DNA of 10,335 nt. Source: a bacterium (GTDB lineage: Bacteria > UBA9089 > CG2-30-40-21). Where the stretch lies: contig JASEHA010000050.1 in the NCBI GenBank assembly GCA_030018795.1, positions 1-10,335 of the forward strand. Reading direction: 5' to 3'. The notes under the pieces were generated by a model, which saw only the letters and a program-made list of their open reading frames with translations, was not told the DNA's origin and did not search any database. Of the stretch, positions 1-7,300 are shown in pieces (position 1 is the first letter of the stretch; each line of letters opens with the position of its first letter). Position numbers and translations under genes: made by a program.

Positions 1-2491
1 TGCTTTCATCCCATCTGTCAGAATACACAAAATCATTCCCTGTATTATACGGTGGGTCAATATAAATACATTTTACCCTTTCCCGATATGCCGAAAGCAA
101 GCATTTCAATGTTTCAAGATTTTCCCCTTCGATAATCATATTTCCATCAGCATATTCAGGATTGACGCTTCTTGCTTCATCATAAACCAGTGTTGCCTTG
201 CTTGGAGTAAATGCCAGCCGTTTTGCTTCACTTTTACCAAACCACTTGAATTCAAATCGCTCAGTTTCTTTCACTAACTCTGGGTCAATAACGCGAAGCA
301 TTTCATCTAATTCAATGTGACGGATTTTCCGAACTGCCTCCTGTAAAAAGCGGGGCGGATTTTTAACTATCTCATTATGGTTTCTTATACCATGAACAAT
401 TTTGAAAACAGTCGAGTAATCGAGAGATGTGTTCTTGCTTATTTCTTCAACAAGGTCAATGGGAGAAAAGGTGATTGCTGATTTTTTGCTTTCTGTCCTA
501 ACATCCTGTGTGTTAATACATTCCTCTGAAATGCTATGTATCCTGCCGAGTGAAACTTGTATCTGATGTTCAGGGATTATTATTTCATTCAATGTGTTAA
601 TTGAGTTTCGAGTAACCCTATCTTCATTGAATGACACAAGATATTCTGTTTTTTGTGCCAACCGCCTCCAGAATTCACGGAATGAAGGGTTGTTGAAATG
701 AGCATCATTTCTGGATAAACGCTTTTCCGTTATTTTCTGTCCTTTATGATTGTTGCGTGTTTCAGCTCCAGCTTCACTTGTTCCATAGATTTCTGTAATT
801 TCAGACTGATACTGCGAAACAAATGTCTCGTATGTCTCATTTGGAATAACGGTAAGAAGGTTTATTTCGTCGCCTTCTTTTGTTTCGAGCATGTCATAAA
901 CACGTTGACCATCCTGATTAATGCATATTCGCAAACCTCTTCCAATCTCCTGTCGTTTTTTTATTTCACTGTAACTCTGATTAAGTGTAGCTATATTAAA
1001 GACATTGGGGTTGTCCCATCCCACACCCAGTGCGGAGTGTGAAAAAATAAACTCAACAGGGTTATCAATCGACAGCAATTCTTCTTTAGATTTCAGAATA
1101 AGGTCGTAAAGCTCTTTATTGTTCCGCATAGAGCCTTCGTTGTCCGTGAAATCACCCTTGCCAGTCCGGGCAAAATAATAACCCTGCGTCTTTTCAATCT
1201 GAGCTACATCTGCAACCTTGCCGTAAAAATTTTCGTAAGCTTTTTTGTATTGTTCAACAAACGCCTTTTTTATTATTCCATCTGGCTGAATATAATTATC
1301 AACCCTATCTATAAATGTAAGGGAAAGACATTTTATCCCGGACTGCTTCAATCTTTCTTTTTTTCTAAAATGAGTGTCAATAAGCCAGTAAAGCTGTTCG
1401 CCAAATATTACAGAATAATCCTTTGCTTGCTCACCCTCATAAACGATTGCATTGTTTTTGAATTTTACAAAACCCTTGCCACGGATAGGACGTGCTATCT
1501 GTTCAATGGAATATCCATTATAAATGATATTTTCGGTTACTTTCTGCAAATCAGCGTTTTTATCAAGTCTCCTGGTGTTCTTGAACTTAAAACCGCTTGC
1601 GGTTTGATGCCATACTTTTAAAACTGCCTTTGGTTCGCCTTTTCCAAGCTCAATTTTGGCAAGTTCAATCTTCATCGATGCTTCATCATTCTTTTCAGAA
1701 ACCGTCAATATCTCTATCTTTTTAACAAGACCCTGTTTGTAACTATCATAGGGTGTCAGTCGATATATTAAATTAGTTAAGACCTTGTGTGTAGCCGAAT
1801 ATCGAATTTTGAATAGCGGGTTAAGCGTTTTCATCCTCTCGACAGAATTATTCGTATCCATTCCTTCTTGTGGTTCATCCATTATAACAATCGGGTTTGT
1901 GCGAGAAATGGCTTCAATGTATGCCATATTTGAAAATGAATTTTCCCGCTGCACCTGATTCAAGATGCGGTCATCAGAATTGAATGACTGTAATGTCATT
2001 ACCATTATTTGAGGATGCTGTTCTTCAATAAAATTAGCAACCTTAGAAAGCCGCTTGCTGTCATACTCAAAATAATTAGGCTTAATATTGTAAATATCTT
2101 CCAACTGTTTTTCAAATGTTTTTAAGGTTGTTAAAACGCCTTCTTTAATAGCAACAGAAGGGACAAGGATAATAAATTTGGTAAAGCCATAGTATTTGTG
2201 TAGTTCAAAAATGGTTTTAATATATACAAGGGTTTTTCCTGTACCTGTTTCCATCTCTATGCAAATGTTATTCGTCGGCTGAATGTTTGCCGTATCTTCA
2301 TTTATTCCATTTTCAAATGCTGTTCTTTTTAGATTCTGGATAATTTCTTCACTCGATAGAGAGATTATGTTTGATCGAATTCCTTCAAAACAAGAATTAT
2401 CAAATGTATTTTTCTCCTGTCCCTCAAAAACGGAAATTACAGATTTAACAGCCTGCTGCTGATACTCTAACTGTTCAAGTTTTAATTCCAT
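1..2491 (-). CDS. Type III Res-like helicase fused to Mod-like DNA methyltransferase (partial, 3' end beyond the window)
   Basis: I translated the minus strand from the ATG at 2491-2489: 830 codons are open to base 1 with no stop or frameshift. Superfamily 2 helicase motifs appear in order: Walker A METGTGKT (residues 80-87), DEPQ motif II (205-208), SAT motif III in RYSATH (232-234), GVGWDNP (W492) and motif VI QEIGRGLR (514-521). This set, with its spacing, is typical of type III restriction Res subunits. From about residue 748 the chain changes to the N-terminus of a type III Mod N6-adenine methyltransferase: FKWFGKSEAKRLAF, then IIEGENLETL, then catalytic motif IV DPPYNTGN (D812-N819). 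The rest of the methyltransferase (target recognition, SAM-binding motif) lies off the window. No PD-(D/E)xK nuclease domain is apparent between the two parts. The start is supported by GAGGT 9 bases upstream and a one-base TGATG overlap with an upstream remnant. The expected role is ATP-dependent translocation plus DNA methylation in phage defence; that it restricts DNA is inference. Confidence 0.9.
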   Translation of the reverse strand, partial: MELKLEQLEYQQQAVKSVISVFEGQEKNTFDNSCFEGIRSNIISLSSEEIIQNLKRTAFENGINEDTANIQPTNNICIEMETGTGKTLVYIKTIFELHKYYGFTKFIILVPSVAIKEGVLTTLKTFEKQLEDIYNIKPNYFEYDSKRLSKVANFIEEQHPQIMVMTLQSFNSDDRILNQVQRENSFSNMAYIEAISRTNPIVIMDEPQEGMDTNNSVERMKTLNPLFKIRYSATHKVLTNLIYRLTPYDSYKQGLVKKIEILTVSEKNDEASMKIELAKIELGKGEPKAVLKVWHQTASGFKFKNTRRLDKNADLQKVTENIIYNGYSIEQIARPIRGKGFVKFKNNAIVYEGEQAKDYSVIFGEQLYWLIDTHFRKKERLKQSGIKCLSLTFIDRVDNYIQPDGIIKKAFVEQYKKAYENFYGKVADVAQIEKTQGYYFARTGKGDFTDNEGSMRNNKELYDLILKSKEELLSIDNPVEFIFSHSALGVGWDNPNVFNIATLNQSYSEIKKRQEIGRGLRICINQDGQRVYDMLETKEGDEINLLTVIPNETYETFVSQYQSEITEIYGTSEAGAETRNNHKGQKITEKRLSRNDAHFNNPSFREFWRRLAQKTEYLVSFNEDRVTRNSINTLNEIIIPEHQIQVSLGRIHSISEECINTQDVRTESKKSAITFSPIDLVEEISKNTSLDYSTVFKIVHGIRNHNEIVKNPPRFLQEAVRKIRHIELDEMLRVIDPELVKETERFEFKWFGKSEAKRLAFTPSKATLVYDEARSVNPEYADGNMIIEGENLETLKCLLSAYRERVKCIYIDPPYNTGNDFVYSDRWDES

Positions 2492-2571
2492 CAAGCCATT
2501 ACCTCATTTTTTGGTGGCACCTCAAGCAAGACAACTTCACATTGTGTAATGTCAATGAACGGTAGGGAAGT
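2491..2571 (-). pseudogene. C-terminal remnant of a lost gene translationally coupled to the Res-Mod fusion
   Basis: An open stretch of 26 codons (starting TSLPFIDITQCEV, ending KNEVMA) runs from just after an in-frame TAG (2574-2572) to a TGA at 2493-2491. The TGA shares one base with the ATG of the Res-Mod gene (TGATG). Such overlaps mark coupled genes within an operon, and in type III systems mod usually sits in this position directly before res. The stretch has no good start of its own, since its only ATG is the second-last sense codon. It reads as the tail of a gene whose 5' part was lost by deletion or insertion. I do not recognise the family. It could be chance coding, but the exact coupling and the Shine-Dalgarno sequence inside the tail argue against that. 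Confidence 0.45.
2501..2505 (-). promoter_or_regulatory. Ribosome binding site of the Res-Mod gene
   Basis: GAGGT on the minus strand lies 9 bases before the ATG at 2491, inside the last codons of the upstream remnant. It fixes the start of the fusion gene and shows that its translation once depended on, or was coupled to, the preceding reading frame. Confidence 0.6.
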
Positions 2572-2574
2572 CTA

Positions 2575-2671
2575 CAAATCGTGGATTGTGAATCTGAAGT
2601 CGCACTCCCTAACCCTCCCCCATCAAGGGCTGATTTTTACCCACACTTAACACTGTATTGCAATATTATGT
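2575..2671. other. Intergenic stretch with imperfect inverted repeat, no gene seen
   Basis: This is GC-richer than its surroundings in its middle part. GGTAGGGA (2561-2568) is echoed in inverted form by TCCCTAACC (2606-2614), and a run of C and G residues follows (CCCTCCCCCATCAAGGG, 2613-2629). This looks like part of a dispersed intergenic repeat rather than coding sequence. No convincing promoter for the downstream Res-Mod gene is visible. Confidence 0.3.
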
Positions 2672-2772
2672 CAGGACTTACACAAAACGATAAAATACCC
2701 CTGCTGCATAGGGTATTTTGAAAAGCAATAACTACTAAATATGGTTTAAAATGGTGTTTTGCGTAAGTCCTG
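2672..2772. mobile_element. MITE-like non-autonomous element, 101 bp
   Basis: The element is bounded by inverted repeats CAGGACTTACACAAAA (2672-2687) and TTTTGCGTAAGTCCTG (2757-2772), which match at 15 of 16 positions. It encodes no protein and has an internal 9-bp hairpin (2692-2719). Short length, well-matched terminal repeats, AT-rich interior and intergenic position 11 bases past a stop codon are typical of MITEs mobilised by a transposase elsewhere. ATGT directly before the left end recurs one base beyond the right end, so a target duplication is possible but not clean. I do not assign an IS family. A static remnant of a larger insertion sequence with a deleted centre is equally possible. 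Confidence 0.65.
2692..2719 (-). terminator. Possible terminator hairpin inside the MITE
   Basis: AAAATACCC (2692-2700) and GGGTATTTT (2711-2719) form a perfect 9-bp stem with a 10-base loop. On the minus strand the stem ends in TTTT and another TTTT follows shortly after. It lies about 65 bases downstream of the regulator's stop codon and could end that transcript. The stem has only three G-C pairs in a row, and it may instead simply be the internal palindrome of the mobile element. Confidence 0.35.
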
Positions 2773-2783
2773 CATGTAATTAC

Positions 2784-4319
2784 TCAGGGCATATCCATAT
2801 TCTCTATTGCCTTTATAGCCATATCTTCTTTTTCCAGAACTCGCAAGAAGAAAGCCACTATATTGGGATCGAACTGGGTGCCTGAACCGGATTTAATCTC
2901 CATGATTGCCTTTTCCCTTGGCATTGAGTCACGGTAGGGGCGTTTGGATACCATAGCATCAAAGGCATCAGCTACGCTCAATATCCTTGATTTGAGCGGG
3001 ATTTGCTCACCCTTTAAGCCGCATGGATAACCCTTGCCATCGTACCGCTCATGATGACACAGGATTATCTCAGATACATCCTCAAACATATCTATATGCT
3101 TGATAATCTCTGAGCCAATAGATGGGTGCTTTTTTATCTGCTCCCATTCATCTTGTTCTAAAACACCTGGTTTTGTAAGAACCCCATCTTTTATCCCTAT
3201 CTTACCAATATCATGGAGAAGCCCGATTATACCCATAAGATTTTTTTCATCTGATGGAAAATTCATTTCACTGGCAATAGCTATTACATGCCTCTGTACC
3301 TGAGATGAATGCCCCATGGTATATGGATCCTTGGCATCAATGGCTGATGATAAAGCTTTAACCGTATTTAAGAATAATTCCTTGAGCTTGGTATTCAAAT
3401 CTATTAATTCAACCATCTTTTCCTCTAAGGTAGCGTATGTGCTGGATCGTTCGATAGCACTCCCAATCTCTGTTGCAAATATAGAGGTAAGTATCAAGTC
3501 ATCCATATTAAAGATTATTCTTGATTTTGTTCTATTTATGACTAAAACACCAGCAGCCTCATCCCTCACCTGAAAAGGGACATATATGGATGATATTACC
3601 TCTGGATGCTTTGTTACCTTAATAAACCTTGGGTCAGCAGTTATGTTATTGCCAGCTATGATTGCTGGTTCATTCTGCTCTAATACCCAGCCAGATACAT
3701 CCTCACCCCTCTTTATCCTCTGTTGACTGACAATCTCCTCGCTAATTCCCTTGCCTATCTTGATATAAAGTTCATCGGTTGCTTTATCCAAAAGCATCAA
3801 CATGCCTTCATCTGCATGCATAACCCTGACAATTGTACCCATAATTACTAAAGCAAGGTCATCAAAATCAGTAGTTGAGCTTAATATCCTTGTGGCTTCA
3901 TGTATAGCCGAAAGCTCAGCTATCTTTTTGTCCAGGTTAAAGGAAAGTTGTCTCTTCTGAATTATGTTCCTTATCGTTGTCTTGAGCTTATCTATCTCAA
4001 GAGGCTTATGCAGATAATCATATGCCCCTTTTCTCATTGCCTCAACCGCACTTTCAATAGAGCCATAGGCTGTAAGCATAACCACATCCATATCAGGGTC
4101 TATAGCTTTTAGCCGGCTAAATGTCTCTATCCCATCTAAGCCAGGCATCATTAAATCTAAAAAGGCAATATCTATCTTACACCCTTCTGCTGTCTTGCAG
4201 GCATCAAACCCATTAGATGCGGTGTAGATATTTATTGACTCATTCTGCAAAGCCATATGATAAAGCTCAATAATATCTGTATCATCGTCTACAAATAGAA
4301 TGTTTAATAATAGTTCCAT
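2784..4319 (-). CDS. Response regulator with REC, GAF and HD-GYP domains (predicted c-di-GMP phosphodiesterase)
   Basis: The 511-residue cytoplasmic protein has three domains. The N-terminal receiver domain (about 5-122) has acidic residues D11-D13, phosphoacceptor D55 in FLDLMMPG, T83 and K105 in HKP. A GAF-type sensor domain occupies about 135-295 and ends in a short helical linker. The C-terminal HD-GYP domain (about 310-495) has H337 in GHS, the HD pair H369-D370 in LLHDIGKIG, H398-P399, H422-H423, GYP at 430-432 and D451, so the metal-binding set looks complete. HD-GYP proteins hydrolyse c-di-GMP to GMP via pGpG. The inferred role is phosphorylation- and ligand-controlled lowering of c-di-GMP, affecting adhesion, motility or surface-protein production. 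The start is supported by GGGAG 6 bases before the ATG. It lies 55 bases downstream of the giant secreted protein gene, probably in the same transcript. No cognate histidine kinase is in the window. Confidence 0.93.
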   Translation of the reverse strand: MELLLNILFVDDDTDIIELYHMALQNESINIYTASNGFDACKTAEGCKIDIAFLDLMMPGLDGIETFSRLKAIDPDMDVVMLTAYGSIESAVEAMRKGAYDYLHKPLEIDKLKTTIRNIIQKRQLSFNLDKKIAELSAIHEATRILSSTTDFDDLALVIMGTIVRVMHADEGMLMLLDKATDELYIKIGKGISEEIVSQQRIKRGEDVSGWVLEQNEPAIIAGNNITADPRFIKVTKHPEVISSIYVPFQVRDEAAGVLVINRTKSRIIFNMDDLILTSIFATEIGSAIERSSTYATLEEKMVELIDLNTKLKELFLNTVKALSSAIDAKDPYTMGHSSQVQRHVIAIASEMNFPSDEKNLMGIIGLLHDIGKIGIKDGVLTKPGVLEQDEWEQIKKHPSIGSEIIKHIDMFEDVSEIILCHHERYDGKGYPCGLKGEQIPLKSRILSVADAFDAMVSKRPYRDSMPREKAIMEIKSGSGTQFDPNIVAFFLRVLEKEDMAIKAIENMDMP

Positions 4320-4353
4320 AACTTACTCCCTTTATTATTATTTCAGCAGATAC

Positions 4354-4370
4354 GCAAGCTGGAAGCTTGC
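4354..4370. other. Intergenic hairpin between the secreted protein gene and the regulator gene
   Basis: GCAAGCT (4354-4360) and AGCTTGC (4364-4370) form a perfect 7-bp stem with a 3-base loop, 4 bases beyond the TAG of the large gene and before the regulator's Shine-Dalgarno. No U-tract follows on the minus strand, so it is a poor intrinsic terminator. An RNA-stabilising or processing hairpin that sets the expression ratio of the two genes is plausible. Confidence 0.4.
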
Positions 4371-4374
4371 ATTA

Positions 4375-7300
4375 CTATTTACTTACTGCTCCAGGATACT
4401 GCTCTTGCGACAACACCTCAACCCCATGCTTGTCTACAACATTGAGCGTATAATAATACATCAGATTAGCCACGAGGTTTTCATCTATAATATCATCAGT
4501 ATTGATGTTGTTTTTGATTAAACTGCCGATTTCCCCATGGACAATAGAACGATACATCCGTACATGAGAAAAATTATTATCACTGGGATTTTTCCATCTA
4601 ATCTGAAGGCTGCTGCCTTTGTCTGTGTTAATGATATATACATCCTTTATCCCATTTGGTGCTTTAGAAAATGTTTTACAGGCACAGGTATCAGAATAAT
4701 CTGACTCACCCTTAGCATTATAGGCTGACAGTCGGTATTCATATCTGGTTGCAGCCATAAGCCCGGTATCTGTAAAACTGGTTGTATTTACCGGGACAGT
4801 GGTCACAACATTGAATTCATCCTCACCAATTCTTCTCTCTATAACAAACCCTGTCTCATCATTAGCATTATCTGACCATGAAAGTTCCATTGATGAAGAT
4901 GAACAGGCTTTTATAGTTAAGGATGATGGTGCATTGGGGGAAGAGTTGCCTCTTTCTAAGGCATATATCTTTCCATCCATACAACCAAAATACACGATAC
5001 CATCCTTGCTTATGGCTGGTGAAGAGGCAATACGGCTGTCTGCTGTATATGCCCATACAATCTCACCATCTCTACTTAAGGCATATATGGTTTCTTTGCC
5101 GCCAATATATACCATGCCAGAAGAATCAATGGCTGCGGCAGAATATATCCAGCCAATCTGACGCGACCAATCACACTGTCCCACAGCATTTATGCGATAG
5201 ATCTTACTTGTTCCAGTCGGCTCATTTGAAACCACGAATATCCCCCCATCAGGTCCAACCATAATGGATTGATTTATCCAGCCTGATGTTGAATATTTCC
5301 ATTTTAGCTCACCTGTCTCTGAAAAGGAATAGAGGTTGTCACCATTTTTATCCTTAACCCCTACATAGATAGAGCCGTCATACCCTACCCCGGCTGCTGA
5401 CCGAATGCCATAAACAACAGGGTATTTCCACATAATCTTTCCCCATTCAGAAATGGCATAAACGGCACTGGTTTCTTGATCCCCATTTACACCAACGAAT
5501 ATCTTGCCATCAAACCCAATTACAGGTGAAGAAAATCCCATACCCTTTAATCTGATTCTCCATTTTATAGCACTATCTGTTAAAAGGGCATAAATATCCC
5601 CGGAGATAGAGATAACATATATTACCCCATTATGGACAGTTGGAGAGGATTCTATGGAATCACCGGCATAATATTTCCATCTCAATCTGCCGTCTGTAGT
5701 CAGGCTATATAGATAACCATCTCGAGATCCCACGTATATTGTATCATTATCTAATACTGGTGAGGAGACAATGGATTTCAAGGTTTCGTAAGCCCATAAT
5801 TGTTCCCCTGTATCTGACTTAAGACAATAAACCTTCCCATCTGTGGAACATAAGAACATCTTCCCATCTTGTGAGAGAACAGCAGATGAATTTCTTATCC
5901 CCTGTCCGGTTTGAAAGCTCCATTTTAATCTAGGAGCAAATTCCTCCTGACTAAGCGAGTATTGGATGGATTTTTGCAGCAGGCTAACCTCACCCGGTGC
6001 AAGGGCAACAGCAAACAATACATTTGACATCTGAGACTCACCTATCTCATTATAAGCAGCCACCCGGTATTGATAACTTGCTCCACCCAGAACATCCTTA
6101 TCCTCAAAGCTTCTTGTATCCTGTCTAATGGTTGATATGGTCTTATATTCAGTACTTGTCCCCTCTGCCCGTTCAATACGGAAGCCTGTCTCATTTGATG
6201 AGTTATCTTTCCAGGCAATGGTAATCCCATTTCTGGAGGTAGTAACCAGAATCAGATTATCAGGCAACCTTGGAATGGCATTACGAGTCCTCACCATAGC
6301 CCTATTTGAATAGCCTGAGTATTCATTCCCCTTAACAGCCCGTATCTGATAGTGATAGATACTGTCAGGAAGAAGCTTGATATCTATATAAGATATTCCC
6401 TCTGGGGCAATGATAGCTGTCTCCTGAAAGTCTCCTGTTTGTGATGCCCTCTCTAAGATAAACCCTGTTTCCCCATCAGAGTTATCCTGCCAGGTAATCT
6501 TAACACAACCCTCGCAAACTGCAGATGCTTCAAGCTTATCTGGAAACTGTAGGGGCGGCTCAAGGGTAGTAATGGTTATTTCATTGGAATAATCAGACAC
6601 GCCAAATTTGTTATAAGTGCTTGCCCGATAGGTGTAAGCTGTTTTTGGCATAAGGTTTATCTCTGTAAATATGGTATTATTTTTTGATACCCTTCCTGCC
6701 TCATAGAATTTTTCACGAATCTTTTTCTCAATAATAAACCCTTCCTCATCACTGGATTCATCCATCCATGAAAGGTTTATCTGGGATGGACTTGCAGCCA
6801 TCCCCGATAATTTAGCAGGTGGAGCTGGCGGAGTTGGCGGAGCTGATGTAACTACCTTTACCTCATAGCTATAACGGGAATTACCAATGTCATTATAGGC
6901 ATAGACACGATAGGTATAGATTGTTTTTGGACTGATATTTTTATCCTTATAATATCTTTTATCTGCTTCAAGCACTGCTATCTCTTCAAATTGGGCAGTA
7001 TCCTGTTTTCGTTCAATCTTGAACCCCTTTTCATTTGACGAATTATCCTGCCATGAAAGCTCAATGCCATCCTCTTCTATCAATGCCTTAAGTTCTGAGG
7101 GGAAGAACGGCTGTGTATCCCTTGTTGTTGCTTGTACCTCTGAAGAATATTTGGAATATACGCTCAGGTTATAGGCACAAACCCGATAGAAATAGGTGGT
7201 TTTTGGAAGGACATCTGTGTCTTTATAGCTTGTTATGGCTGCACCCATAATGGCAATCTCTTCATAAGGGGTATTTACCTTTCTCCTTTCCAGTCTGAAA

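Noticed and set aside
746..1621. Plus-strand open frames of 98 and 123 codons
   Set aside because: They lie antisense to the continuous Res helicase frame, show no family features and have no ribosome binding site; they are shadows.
2630..2662. Possible promoter for the Res-Mod gene (TTGCAA, 18 bases, TAAAAA on the minus strand)
   Set aside because: Only four of six bases match in each element and the spacing is not optimal; too weak to annotate.
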